This document shows positions 24,604 to 33,096 of a stretch of 37,611 bases of DNA, piece after piece. The stretch comes from Parapedobacter deserti. GTDB taxonomy: Bacteria; Bacteroidota; Bacteroidia; Sphingobacteriales; Sphingobacteriaceae. Under the pieces are notes generated by a model, which had not been told where the DNA came from, made no database searches, and was given only the letters and a program-made list of their open reading frames with translations. The position numbers and the translations under genes were made by a program. Position 1 is the stretch's first letter, and each line of letters starts with the position of its first letter. Where the stretch lies: positions 1-37,611 of the forward strand of contig NZ_JBHRTA010000057.1 of assembly GCF_042646065.1 (NCBI RefSeq), in the 5' to 3' direction.

Positions 24604-25698
24604 ATGACGAATATCAACTTAGCGCAGGATAAATCTGCGCTGCTTATTATAGATATGCAGTACGATTTCGCAAATCCTAAAGGCCAAGCCTATGTCGATG
24701 GAACGGAAGAAATAATTCCCGATCTCGCTTCTCTAACAAAAATATTCAGGAAATACGGCAGACCTGTGTTCCATATCATACGCCTGTATCATCCAGATGG
24801 AAGTAATGCCGAATTACGCCGTAGAAAGCTTATTTCGTCTGGTAAGCCGATTGTAGCTCCTAATAGTTCGGGAGCAGAAATTATTGATGAATTATTGCCT
24901 AAAATTGATAGCCTGCATTCTCATGACGAGCTTCTTAACGGAAAAATCGCCCGGTGTGGGGATAATGACTACATCTTGTATAAACCGAAGTGGGGCGCAT
25001 TTTATAACACGACATTACATGATGTGCTGCAATCAAAGGAAATAAATTCGCTATTTGTTGCTGGCTGTAATTTTCCGAATTGCCCACGCACAACCATATA
25101 CGAAGCCAGTGAACGGAATTACAGGATTGCAATGATTCCGTCGACAATATCGGGTGTCTACGATAGAGGCTTACAAGAAATGCAGCATATCGGTGTGCAT
25201 ATCTTTGACGATCCTGCCCTCGTAGATTTCTTCTTCAAAAATGGAATAATAATCACCGATTATCACCCGGCCTATAAAGACGCTTTCAAAGCTTTGAATA
25301 TGGCGTGGCTGAACCAGTATTTTGATATAGAACCGGTTGACCAGTACGTATTGTCCAATCCGGAAGAGGCTATACTCAAAAGTGGTGGCAAAATCCTTTT
25401 TGCCTTAAAAGACGGTCAACCTATAGGTACAGCGGCCTTGAAAAAAATGGATGGCGATCGATTGGAATTGACCAAGATGACCGTACATGAGAATTACCGA
25501 GGGTGTGGAATCGGCAAAATGCTCTGCACTCAGGCGATATCCGTATCCAAACGTCTTGGCGTGAAAGAGCTCGTGCTTTTCTCGCACACCCGCTTAACAG
25601 ATGCCCTGAATATATATCGGAAATTAGGTTTCAACGAAACGGAAATAGATAAGACAAAATACAAAAGAGCCGATGTCATGATGACGTTCACCTTTTAA
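24604..25698 (+). CDS. isochorismatase-family hydrolase fused to a GNAT acetyltransferase
   Basis: 364 residues. Residues 1-205 are an isochorismatase-type cysteine hydrolase: D17 in ALLIIDMQYDFANPKG, a Lys in YILYKPKWGAFYNTTL (127 or 129), and the probable nucleophile Cys160 in AGCNFPNCPRTTIYEAS. After a linker, residues about 228-364 are a GNAT domain with the acetyl-CoA loop VHENYRGCGIGKMLCTQ (R299-G304) and the typical end TDALNIYRKLGFNETE. The fusion suggests cleavage and acetylation act on one metabolite, but the substrate is unknown. ATG 24604 was chosen over TTG 24598. The upstream operator-like module suggests control by the MocR protein at 26815-28251. Confidence 0.85.
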   Translation: MTNINLAQDKSALLIIDMQYDFANPKGQAYVDGTEEIIPDLASLTKIFRKYGRPVFHIIRLYHPDGSNAELRRRKLISSGKPIVAPNSSGAEIIDELLPKIDSLHSHDELLNGKIARCGDNDYILYKPKWGAFYNTTLHDVLQSKEINSLFVAGCNFPNCPRTTIYEASERNYRIAMIPSTISGVYDRGLQEMQHIGVHIFDDPALVDFFFKNGIIITDYHPAYKDAFKALNMAWLNQYFDIEPVDQYVLSNPEEAILKSGGKILFALKDGQPIGTAALKKMDGDRLELTKMTVHENYRGCGIGKMLCTQAISVSKRLGVKELVLFSHTRLTDALNIYRKLGFNETEIDKTKYKRADVMMTFTF

Positions 25699-25858
25699 AT
25701 CCATATCAATTTTAACTTAACAAGATGACCACTTTAACGACCCCACAAACAATATCGACCGGCGCAAAGAAGTTTGATTTTGAAAATTTATTATGATAAG
25801 CCATTACGCGTTAAAGTGGAGACTGAGTTTTCCCGATCATCCGAGGGAGGAGCCGGTT

Positions 25859-26259
25859 ATGCAAAATGTGGAGGAAACAACGGCGGAGCTTTCTATCCGA
25901 CCTGCCTCAAAACAGGAACTTTCGGGCTGGATAAGGATTATAGCCGGATTCCCGAAAAAAATAGCCAGCGAGGTTTTATCATTAACGGATGGACAACTCG
26001 ATACCCCCTACAGAAATGGCGGCTGGACGGTAAGACAAGTTGTCCATCATTGTGCAGACAGCCATATGAATGCTTTTATACGTTTTAAGTTGGCGCTTAC
26101 AGAAACTGATCCCATTATCAAGCCTTATAAAGGACGTACGTTCATCCTGAACACGGTAGACCAATTCCTTTGGATGAAGTTATTGGCATGTATGCATGGC
26201 ATTGCAACCACCATTTGGCTCATATAAGATTAGTGTCGGCAACGGTTCAAAAAAAGTAG
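25859..26259 (+). pseudogene. YfiT/DinB-type metal-dependent hydrolase with internal deletion
   Basis: Residues from ATG 25859: ELSGWIRIIAGFPKKIASEV, then the hallmark NGGWTVRQVVHHCADSHMNA, FIRFKLALTETDPIIKPY. At about 26127 the frame changes and only the C-terminus follows: VHPEHGRPIPLDEVIGMYAW, HCNHHLAHIRLV, TAG 26257-26259. About 50 residues between are gone. Both metal sites (first His and the HxxxH end) survive on DNA but not in one frame. A short frame at 25724-25795 (MTTLTTPQTISTGAKKFDF…) just upstream is unexplained. Confidence 0.7.
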
Positions 26260-26311
26260 TAATCTATTTTAGTAGCATATTTACAATTTATACAGTAATC
26301 AACAAATTTCA

Positions 26312-26734
26312 ATGACAATTACAAAACTTACCCCAAATTTCGAAGTAGCAGACGTTGAAAAATCAGTCGCTTACTATATTGAGAATTTTGACTTTAAATT
26401 AGTCATGACGGTTCCTACTACGCAGGATATGATTGAAACATCTTTTTCACAGGATAAAGATTATGTGTATGCGATGATAGAAAAAGATAATGTCCAACTT
26501 TTCTTTCAAAGGACCGATTCTTTCAAGGAAGATGTAGTCTTCGCTCGCAATCTTCCAATTGGCGCTTCCGTTTCGTTTTATATGGATATTGACGGGATAA
26601 AAGACTTTCATAAAAAAATGATTGGGAAAAATCTACAGGTGACCGATATAAAAACAACTTGGTATGGAATGCGCGAATTTTATTTAAAAGACTTGAATGG
26701 GTATATACTTGGTTTTGCGGAAAGAGTTTCTTAA
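26312..26734 (+). CDS. VOC-family (bleomycin-resistance-like) protein
   Basis: 140 residues. Two VOC halves: LTPNFEVADVEKSVAYYIEN with FDFKLVMTVP, and SVSFYMDIDGIKDFHKKMIG with YGMREFYLKDLNGYILGFAE. The Glu in REFYLKDLNGYILGFAE is at the usual metal/ligand position. It is convergent with the MocR gene (80 bp between stops). Bleomycin-resistance-fold proteins bind antibiotics or act as metal-dependent enzymes; no choice is possible here. Confidence 0.82.
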   Translation: MTITKLTPNFEVADVEKSVAYYIENFDFKLVMTVPTTQDMIETSFSQDKDYVYAMIEKDNVQLFFQRTDSFKEDVVFARNLPIGASVSFYMDIDGIKDFHKKMIGKNLQVTDIKTTWYGMREFYLKDLNGYILGFAERVS

Positions 26735-26814
26735 AGAAAGAATTCGAAGATAGCGAACGGTTTACACTATGGATAAAACACCGAAGGATTGGTTGTCGAT
26801 AGGTTTGCCTGAGA

Positions 26815-28251
26815 TCATTTACATCGTTTAGCAAGATCTCCCAGCAATTTAAGATCTCGATCCAATCGCTCATTCCATAATAAACCGTAGTTTAATCGAA
26901 GGCAATTTTCGTATTGATCTTGCAACGTGAAAATTCTGCCCGGCGCAAAACTGATTTTATGCCGCAGGCATTGTTCATATAATGCAATGGTGTCAATGGT
27001 TTTAGGTAATTCCACCCATATAACGAATCCGCCCTGAGGTCTGCTGGCCATTGTTCCGTCAGGAAAATAATCCGAAATGGCCCTTGAAAATTTGAGTAGA
27101 TTACCATGGAGCGTATGCCTTAGTTTGCGAAGATGGTTCTCATACCGGCCTGTTTCGAGAAACCCGGCAATAACTTCCTGCGTGATGGAAGTCGATGAGA
27201 TATTGTGGTAGAGCTTCATACGCCTTACCTCGTCTTTGAACTTTCCCGGAGCAACCCACCCCACCCGATAACCGGGAGCGAGCGTTTTGGATACCGAACC
27301 GCACCACAATACCAGGCCGCTTTCATCATAGGTCTTGCAGGATTTCGGTCGTTGCTGACCAAAATATACGTCACCATTGAGATCATTCTCAATAAGCGGA
27401 ACGTTATATTTTTCAAGGAGACGTACCGTCTGTTTCTTGTTTTCGTCGGGCATGCAACTGCCCAGCGGATTGCTGAAATTGCTGATAAAGAGACATACAT
27501 TTATCTTGTTTTTTCTTAGTGCATCTTCCAATGCGTCCAAGTCAACACCATGCTGGGGATCCGATGGTAGTTCCAATACTTTGACGCCTAACACCTGAGC
27601 GAGTTGTAACATTCCGAACGAGATAGGACTTTCCATGGCTATCGTATCTCCTTTTTTTGTCAATGCCATCATACAATATGACAGCGCGTTCAGGCAACCA
27701 CTCGTGGTAATGATTTCATCATGCTTCAAATTACACTCCATTGCGAAAGACCATCGGGCAACCTGACGGCGTAACCGCTCATTTCCCTCGGTTTTGTCGT
27801 ACATGACACCGCTGCCTTTCAACTCTCTTGTTGCCATTATCAGACCTTTGTTGAGTTTTGCTATGGGCAATAACTCATTGGCCGGAGCTCCCAGGGCAAG
27901 CGGTAAATGACCATTCTCCCCCAAGCTATCATAAATCTTACGTACCAGTAATTCACTGTCGGCATAATTCGCTTCGGATTCAGGGTTGGTAAGCTGGGAA
28001 AGCGCAGGAATTTTCGTTTTCGAATACCGCACATAATATCCGGACTGAGGTCGGGTCTCAATCAACATTTTACTCTCTAAATAATAGTATGTACTTAATG
28101 CCGTATTTTGACTTACACCATATTCACGGCATATCGTCCGTAGCGATGGGAGCTTATCACCGGTACGCAACGTCCCGTTCAGGATTTGTTGCTCGATAAT
28201 TTTAGCGATACGCATATAAGCGAACTCCGACTTGTTTTGTATTTTCTTCAT
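26815..28251 (-). CDS. MocR/PdxR-type regulator (GntR HTH plus aminotransferase domain)
   Basis: 478 residues. A GntR winged helix (residues about 8-75: FAYMRIAKIIEQQILNGTLR, TGDKLPSLRTICREYGVSQN) is joined by a linker to a fold-type I aminotransferase domain (about 105-478). The PLP Lys is in WCGSVSKTLAPGYRVGW; LIENDLNGDVYFGQQ supplies the Asp contact and TTSGCLNALSYCMMALT the phosphate-binding loop. MocR proteins use PLP-linked ligands to switch. ATG 28251 was preferred to GTG 28257. The divergent gap holds a 41-bp module repeated before the isochorismatase-GNAT gene, so both are likely targets. Confidence 0.9.
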   Translation of the reverse strand: MKKIQNKSEFAYMRIAKIIEQQILNGTLRTGDKLPSLRTICREYGVSQNTALSTYYYLESKMLIETRPQSGYYVRYSKTKIPALSQLTNPESEANYADSELLVRKIYDSLGENGHLPLALGAPANELLPIAKLNKGLIMATRELKGSGVMYDKTEGNERLRRQVARWSFAMECNLKHDEIITTSGCLNALSYCMMALTKKGDTIAMESPISFGMLQLAQVLGVKVLELPSDPQHGVDLDALEDALRKNKINVCLFISNFSNPLGSCMPDENKKQTVRLLEKYNVPLIENDLNGDVYFGQQRPKSCKTYDESGLVLWCGSVSKTLAPGYRVGWVAPGKFKDEVRRMKLYHNISSTSITQEVIAGFLETGRYENHLRKLRHTLHGNLLKFSRAISDYFPDGTMASRPQGGFVIWVELPKTIDTIALYEQCLRHKISFAPGRIFTLQDQYENCLRLNYGLLWNERLDRDLKLLGDLAKRCK

Positions 28252-28263
28252 TCCCACATTTTA

Positions 28264-28304
28264 ACTGCTACCAACAAAAATAATAAAACTGCATCTGCTA
28301 TCAT
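28264..28304 (+). promoter_or_regulatory. candidate MocR operator, copy 2
   Basis: ACTGCT (28264-28269), 21 bp, GCATCTGCTATCAT (28291-28304). Half-sites CTGCT repeat exactly 30 bp apart. It starts 12 bp upstream of the MocR ATG and precedes the plus-strand GNAT remnant; an imperfect -7 box (CTATTTTGC) follows at 28310-28318. Confidence 0.6.
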
Positions 28305-28349
28305 GCAACTATTTTGCCGAATTTTGTTTGACAAGATGAACTTAAAGCC

Positions 28350-28627
28350 ATGGGACACTATAAGATTAAATCGGGATTTCATCGGATGGATTTAGGGAGC
28401 ATCCACTATTCGTTTTGAAGCAGTACCGCGGAAAAGGCGTCAGTAAAGACCTGCTGCAATATGTCATTAATATAAAATGGGTAAAACAGTTACGACGGTT
28501 TGTGTTATTCACCGAAGATGCCCAAACGCTTTATAGCCGCTATGGCTTCACTAGTTTATCCGATCCCAAAAAATACATGGAAATCGTTCAATATAATATG
28601 TATCGCAAACCTATAATAAGCAAGTAA
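28350..28627 (+). pseudogene. GNAT acetyltransferase with its centre deleted
   Basis: ATG 28350 opens HYKIKSGFHRMDLGSIHYS, the usual N-terminal strand and helix of a GNAT protein of about 145 residues. At about 28405, in another frame, it continues with FVLKQYRGKGVSKDLLQYV (acetyl-CoA loop), RRFVLFTEDAQTLYSRYGF and the C-terminus, TAA 28627. About 50 residues (including the SYW…CFG region typical of relatives) are missing. It lies two bases before the ketopantoate-reductase-like gene and just after the MocR-type operator, so it was probably first in that operon. Confidence 0.65.
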
Positions 28628-28629
28628 TA

Positions 28630-29589
28630 ATGGGATTCCATCACAAGCACATGTTTATCGTGGGTTCAGGGGCTATTGGCAAAGCACTCGCTGTTTTTCT
28701 TTCTCAAGCGGGTAGAAAAGTTACCATGATAAGAGGAAGCGTACATGACGGTAGTACAATAACCCGCCGGTTCGCTGTGGAAATGGAAAACGGCTTTATA
28801 CACGAGGCGCATGTGGAGGTTGCAACATTAAATTCCCTTTCCGAGATTGACGGTATTGTTGTTCTCGCAACCAAATCTTTTGGGAATGAAAAACTGGCTG
28901 GTGCATTAAAGTCAAAAATAGGCGACTCACCCATCGTACTCCTACAAAACGGTTTGGGCATCGAGCAACCGTTTTTAGAGCATGGATATCAGCAGGTGTA
29001 CCGCTGTGTTCTCTTTGTAACAAGTCAGTCGATTGATGAAGTTGTTGTGCGGTTTAAGCCTGTGACAACTTGCCCTGTGGGAATAGAGCATGGAAATGAA
29101 GAGCAACTCGACAATATCGTCGCCCATCTAAATACTCGTGATTTTGGATTTAAGAGTGAAGTATATATCCAGCATATCATATGGAAAAAAGCGATCATCA
29201 ACTGCGTGTTCAATTCGGTTTGCCCGTTATTAGAAATTGACAATGGCATCTTCCACAAAAATCCTGATGCGTTGAAAATTGCCCGTCGGGTAATCGCTGA
29301 ATGCACAACTATCGCTCATGCAAAAGGAATAGCAATTCAGCCTGATGATGTAGAGAGTGGTTTGGTCCAAATAAGCCGGTTGTCCGATGGGCAAGCGATA
29401 TCGACCTTACAAGATATACGGCGTAATAAAAGAACCGAAATAGAAACTTTAAACGCTGAAATAGTGAGGATCGCGGAACAAATACATCAGCAGAATGCCG
29501 TTAGGGAGACAAGGTTATTAGGTGAACTCACGAAAATAAAATCTGAGCTTGCGCTTAATTTGTTGTTGGAGCGTGAAATACTGATATAG
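28630..29589 (+). CDS. 2-dehydropantoate 2-reductase-family protein (PanE/ApbA-like)
   Basis: 319 residues. An N-terminal Rossmann domain has MFIVGSGAIGKALAVFLSQA (GxGxxG) and LLQNGLG; the C-terminal helical domain contains IIWKKAIINCVFNSVCPLLE, where the Lys and Asn match the catalytic/ketopantoate-binding K-x-x-x-N pattern, and a Ser-containing STLQDIRRNKRTEIETLNAE, the standard end motif. It reduces ketopantoate or a similar 2-oxo acid with NADPH; paralogues outside pan operons often have other substrates. Part of the plus-strand MocR-linked operon with the SDR that follows after 26 bp. Confidence 0.82.
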   Translation: MGFHHKHMFIVGSGAIGKALAVFLSQAGRKVTMIRGSVHDGSTITRRFAVEMENGFIHEAHVEVATLNSLSEIDGIVVLATKSFGNEKLAGALKSKIGDSPIVLLQNGLGIEQPFLEHGYQQVYRCVLFVTSQSIDEVVVRFKPVTTCPVGIEHGNEEQLDNIVAHLNTRDFGFKSEVYIQHIIWKKAIINCVFNSVCPLLEIDNGIFHKNPDALKIARRVIAECTTIAHAKGIAIQPDDVESGLVQISRLSDGQAISTLQDIRRNKRTEIETLNAEIVRIAEQIHQQNAVRETRLLGELTKIKSELALNLLLEREILI

Positions 29590-29615
29590 AATTTAAGAAC
29601 AATAAAGTACTTATA

Positions 29616-30359
29616 ATGAAAACAATGATAATAACAGGCGCGAGCCGAGGAATAGGTGCAGCAACAGCACTCCTTGCCGCGAAAAACGGTTATGCAGTAG
29701 CAGTAAATTATAAAAAGAACAAAGCAGCAGCCGACGATGTAGTTAATCGGATTGTATCACAAGGAGGAAAAGCCGTCGCCATTCAAGCAGATGTTTCCAG
29801 GCAAGATGAGATTGTTCGTTTATTTTCCGAAGTGGATAGGCATTTCGGAAAGCTTCATTGCCTGATCAACAACGCCGGAACACTCGAGCATCAGAAGAAA
29901 TTCGTCGATATTGATTACCAAAGATTACAGCGGATGTTTAACGCCAATGTGATGGGACCGCTTCTGTGCTGCCAAGAGGCCATTAAACGCATGTCATCAA
30001 CATATGGTGGCGAAGGCGGAACCATTGTCAATGTTTCCTCCATTGCTTCCAGAACCGGGGCACCTTTTGAATACATCGATTATGCCGCTGCAAAAGGAGC
30101 GTTAGATACCCTAACGATCGGATTATCGAAAGAATTAGCGGACGAGCATATCCGGGTAAATGCTGTTCGTCCTGCATTCATCCATACCGACATCCATGCC
30201 GATGGCGGTGAGCCGGACAGGATCGATCGGATAAAATGTACTATTCCGCTTAAACGCGGTGGTTTGGCGGACGAGGTTGCAGAAGCTATTTTGTGGCTCG
30301 CATCGGATAAATCATCTTATTCGACGGGAATTTTCATTAATGTGACAGGTGGACGTTAA
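29616..30359 (+). CDS. SDR-family oxidoreductase (FabG-like)
   Basis: 247 residues, classical SDR: IITGASRGIGAATALLAAKN, LHCLINNAGTLEH, IVNVSSIASRTG, and catalytic YAAAKGALDTL. The end IFINVTGGR is standard. NYKKNK after the second strand favours NADP(H). Length and motifs are closest to FabG/glucose-dehydrogenase-type enzymes; substrate unknown. It is 26 bp after the PanE-like gene, so the two are probably co-transcribed and under the MocR-type control region by inference. Confidence 0.88.
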   Translation: MKTMIITGASRGIGAATALLAAKNGYAVAVNYKKNKAAADDVVNRIVSQGGKAVAIQADVSRQDEIVRLFSEVDRHFGKLHCLINNAGTLEHQKKFVDIDYQRLQRMFNANVMGPLLCCQEAIKRMSSTYGGEGGTIVNVSSIASRTGAPFEYIDYAAAKGALDTLTIGLSKELADEHIRVNAVRPAFIHTDIHADGGEPDRIDRIKCTIPLKRGGLADEVAEAILWLASDKSSYSTGIFINVTGGR

Positions 30360-30493
30360 CTTTTCCTGAATCAAGAAGTAAATAAAAAGTTGCATGAAAA
30401 ATAGAGTCGTAAATATTCCAAAACCGTTATGGAAGTTACATGGAAAGCAATTATCTTGAAGAGCACGAACACGATAACCAACAAAAACGTTTC

Positions 30494-30652
30494 TTACTCG
30501 ATCGCGTCCATCAAATCGTCAATTGTCTGTCGTTGATATTCAGGGCTGGCCTTTCCGAAGTCAATTGGCACCCACGACAATATCTGCCCATGATATTGGG
30601 TCGCTTGATGGCGAGAATAGGCTTTCTTCGATGCAAAAAGAACACAAACCCG
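30494..30652 (-). pseudogene. unrecognised C-terminal gene fragment
   Basis: Minus strand, ending TAA at 30494-30496: KKAYSRHQATQYHGQILSWV then PIDFGKASPEYQRQTIDDLM. This is clearly protein-like, with an amphipathic end helix, but has no start codon and is cut off about 15 codons upstream at a stop near 30650, directly 3' of the kinase gene. Family unknown. The rest of 30360-30490 shows nothing. Confidence 0.4.
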
Positions 30653-31621
30653 CTAACTCAAATACCATTCTTCCCACGTTTTCATCCAGCCTACCCGTTC
30701 CTTGATAAAGCGCGGGGTAAAGAAAAAGTTTGACCAATCCTCAAAATTCTCACAGTAGAAGCGGAAGTAAAACAACCAGAACAAGAACCCCCAGTAAGGT
30801 ATAGAAGCCCGCTCGGCCTCACTTAGCGGCCGCCGTTCGCGATAGCCTTTTACAAATAAGGCAAATTGGTGGTCTGCCTCCTGCTGTGTCAGCTTTTTAT
30901 GTATTACGTCTAGAAAAAAGTGGACATAGAAAGAAGCGAGGTCATTCACCAGGTATCCCTCACCCGCAAAATCAAAATCAAAAAAAGTAACCTTTCCGTT
31001 TGCATCAAAATGGAAGTTCTTGGGCAGGAAATCATAGTGGCAATAACCGTGGCTAAAAGTCGACAGTTCAAAGGCCTGCAATTCCCGTTCCACGCGGGTG
31101 GCAGTTTCGTGTAAATAACGGTACTCCGTGGCTAAGCCGCTAAATGCAGGTTCTATGATGCGGAGCGGGGCGTCTACCAGTGCTTCAAAGCCCAGCGGCT
31201 TACGGTTGTACTGTAAGCGGAGGCCAGCCGTTAGGTTATGGATGTGTGCTATGGAGCTGCCCACCTGCAACAACTGCTCATCGTTCATTGCAGGATAAAC
31301 CTGCCCCTCGGCGTAGGTGAACAATACGCCATAACGGATACCTTCCGCCGCTTGGAATGCTTGCAAATATCCACCATCTTTATCCGGCAATGGATGGCTC
31401 ACCGAAGCCCCACCGGCATGCAGGATATTCAGTAATTCCACCTCACCGTTTATCTCTTCCATTTTTCGGTGTGCATCCCGGTAAATTTTAAAGATATAAC
31501 GGGTGGTGCGCCCTTCGAGCAAATACGTATCGCTGACGTTATGAATCAACAGCCGGCAGGTCGTATCGTTAAGGAGATAGCGCTCCTGTCCACCAACCTT
31601 CCGGTTTCCCGTAATGCCCAT
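30653..31621 (-). CDS. APH/homoserine kinase-type phosphotransferase
   Basis: 322 residues, aminoglycoside-phosphotransferase (PF01636-type) fold. Visible: N-lobe strands (CRLLIHNVSDTYLLEG, RYIFKIYRD), the catalytic loop FSHGYCHYDFLPKNFHFDAN (H-x-D-x-x-x-x-N) and the metal-binding VTFFDFDFAGEG. Substrates in this superfamily include homoserine, choline, aminoglycosides and sugars, and no choice is possible. The first residues (MGITGNRKVGG) come from box 1 of the dispersed repeat at 31599-31628 and do not match the family, so the true N-terminus may be lost or start later; about 15 residues appear missing. Confidence 0.75.
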   Translation of the reverse strand: MGITGNRKVGGQERYLLNDTTCRLLIHNVSDTYLLEGRTTRYIFKIYRDAHRKMEEINGEVELLNILHAGGASVSHPLPDKDGGYLQAFQAAEGIRYGVLFTYAEGQVYPAMNDEQLLQVGSSIAHIHNLTAGLRLQYNRKPLGFEALVDAPLRIIEPAFSGLATEYRYLHETATRVERELQAFELSTFSHGYCHYDFLPKNFHFDANGKVTFFDFDFAGEGYLVNDLASFYVHFFLDVIHKKLTQQEADHQFALFVKGYRERRPLSEAERASIPYWGFLFWLFYFRFYCENFEDWSNFFFTPRFIKERVGWMKTWEEWYLS

Positions 31622-31717
31622 CCATTCCGTTCACTTATCTTCGTAGCAAACAGTACTTGCAAATTTCAGAACGATGTATTACCTTGCGTGTTATAACGAC
31701 TTTTATAAACGAAAAGG
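31599..31717 (+). repeat. dispersed repeat, two-box copy
   Basis: Box 1 CCGGTTTCCCGTAATG (31601-31616) and box 2 (ATTACCTTGCGTGTTATAAC, 31678-31697, then TTTATAA) are spaced as in 35302-35421. Box 1 overlaps the 5' end of the APH-type kinase gene on the other strand. Confidence 0.55.
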
Positions 31718-31748
31718 CCAAAACTGAAATAAACAAAAATGCTTTTAT

Positions 31749-31814
31749 GCCTGTGGCGCGTACTTCAATTATCTAGATGCCGATGTAGGACCATTTGAGC
31801 AATTTCAAAACTAA
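31749..31814 (+). pseudogene. short C-terminal remnant
   Basis: The plus strand reads ACGAYFNYLDADVGPFEQFQ then N and TAA 31812-31814. It looks coding but is only about 28 residues including upstream codons, without a start. Family unknown. Confidence 0.25.
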
Positions 31815-31847
31815 CTACTGAATCCGAGAATTAATCTGCTATAAACA

Positions 31848-32012
31848 ATGCTCAAAGGACTACTATCGTCAATCGTAATTATTTTCTTCGGTATTATGGC
31901 CAAGTACTCCATTCAGAACGATGGGTGGGCAGCACTGAAAAAATACTGGTGGGTTTTCATTGTAATAGGAGGTATGTCTCTCTTTATTACGATTGTGAAA
32001 GCACTTATTTGA
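31848..32012 (+). CDS. small two-helix membrane protein
   Basis: 54 residues from ATG 31848 to TGA 32010-32012. Two hydrophobic helices, about residues 5-18 (LLSSIVIIFFGIMA) and 35-51 (WVFIVIGGMSLFITIV), are separated by a polar loop with a Trp-rich edge (DGWAALKKYWW). Function unknown; no family recognised. It sits 45 bp before the secreted protein at 32058 and may be co-transcribed. The ORF is short, but the amphipathic pattern and clean start support it. Confidence 0.55.
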   Translation: MLKGLLSSIVIIFFGIMAKYSIQNDGWAALKKYWWVFIVIGGMSLFITIVKALI

Positions 32013-32057
32013 AAAAAAAAGTGGTTACAAGGACGAACCGTAATAACCAACGCAAGT

Positions 32058-32531
32058 ATGAAGACATTACTCAGTATGCTGTTGTTCCTGTGGTTTAATC
32101 CGCAGCAAACACCCGATCTGATACAAGGGAAAGGGTTTAAAGGATATGTCCTCGGCAAAGACCGATTCGTTCTCACAACCATCGAAAATCAAAAGGAACG
32201 ATACACACCGGTAGAGGAGGATGTCCTGTTAGCAGAACAAATTTTAAAGGAAGATTTGGCGGAATTGAATATTCCTATGACTGATCAGAGCGGTGATTGT
32301 CCTGTCATTCATCGGAATCTAAAGAAATATATCAGGCAATATGTAGGTTATGTAAACACAGCAGGCGAAAAAGTAATCTGGATAAACTTTCTGTGGAAGT
32401 CCGGCACAGATAACCAAACACTGACAGACGAAGTTGTGATCGTCCTAGACGGATGCAGCCATTATTGGAATATAAAGGTTAATCTTGATAAGCGATTGTT
32501 GTACGATCTATCTGTAAACGGGTCTGCTTAA
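32058..32531 (+). CDS. conserved hypothetical secreted protein
   Basis: 157 residues. An N-terminal hydrophobic stretch (MKTLLSMLLFLWFNP) is a probable signal peptide, though a cleavage site is not clear. The body has a helix (VEEDVLLAEQILKEDLAELN), a likely Cys pair (GDCPVIH and LDGCSHYW) and a beta-rich end (KVIWINFLWKS, DEVVIVLDGCSHYWNIKVNL). I recognise the type as a small periplasmic protein of Bacteroidota but know no function. Confidence 0.6.
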   Translation: MKTLLSMLLFLWFNPQQTPDLIQGKGFKGYVLGKDRFVLTTIENQKERYTPVEEDVLLAEQILKEDLAELNIPMTDQSGDCPVIHRNLKKYIRQYVGYVNTAGEKVIWINFLWKSGTDNQTLTDEVVIVLDGCSHYWNIKVNLDKRLLYDLSVNGSA

Positions 32532-32584
32532 TATGAGCAAGAGTTTACATGTCGGCTATCATTGGATATCAGATTATTTTCTTT

Positions 32585-32602
32585 CGTAACGCTAGCGTTA
32601 CG
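32585..32602. repeat. perfect 18-bp palindrome
   Basis: CGTAACGCTAGCGTTACG is its own reverse complement. It lies in the 194-bp gap between two convergent genes. It has no T-run on either side, so it is not a standard terminator. Rest of the gap: nothing seen. Confidence 0.7.
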
Positions 32603-32725
32603 GGTATGCAATTTTCCTTCCTTTTTCATTGCTTGGAACTCTCATCGATATACTCGACGCTATTTATATGTTTCATGAGTCGCAAAATAATAGGCTTATT
32701 TAGGCAATACTTGATTTTGAATTTT

Positions 32726-33079
32726 CTATTTCCCCGCAAACGCCGACTGAGCTTTTTTGCCTAAACGATTGGCAGCGGTTTGGATATCGGAAATGTTAGT
32801 TTCGCCTTTCTCTAATTCAAGTAATTCCTTTTGCATATTCAGCTTATCGATGAAGTTGATAAGCTCCAGTTTGTTTTGTTTAGAAGAGGTGAGACGCAAT
32901 TCCATCAATTGCTCAACAAACGCAGAAAACGCTTCAATAAGCTTTTCTTTTTTTTCCAATTGAGTGGTATTTTTATAGCTGCCTTTCACCAAGATCGAAT
33001 CAAACACGATATTTGACAGATTGTCAATATCATGTTTCTCAATCTTATTCTTGTCCTGTATTTCCTGTATTGCGATCAT
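32726..33079 (-). CDS. small helical (coiled-coil) protein, third gene of the ART operon
   Basis: 117 residues, nearly all helical and highly charged: EIQDKNKIEKHDIDNLSNIV, LEKKEKLIEAFSAFVEQLME, KLNMQKELLELEKGE. No signal peptide or known domain. The ATG at 33079 is preceded by GGAGGAGG with a 6-base gap, an unusually strong Shine-Dalgarno for Bacteroidota. It starts 17 bp after the stop of the ADP-ribosyltransferase gene. A small helical protein directly behind a toxin-like enzyme could be an immunity or antitoxin protein; that is only inference. Confidence 0.6.
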   Translation of the reverse strand: MIAIQEIQDKNKIEKHDIDNLSNIVFDSILVKGSYKNTTQLEKKEKLIEAFSAFVEQLMELRLTSSKQNKLELINFIDKLNMQKELLELEKGETNISDIQTAANRLGKKAQSAFAGK

Positions 33080-33096
33080 TTAAACCTCCTCCATTG

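Noticed and set aside
30440..30733. 97-codon plus frame
   Set aside because: The minus strand carries the coding signal here (fragment at 30494-30652 and the kinase C-terminus).
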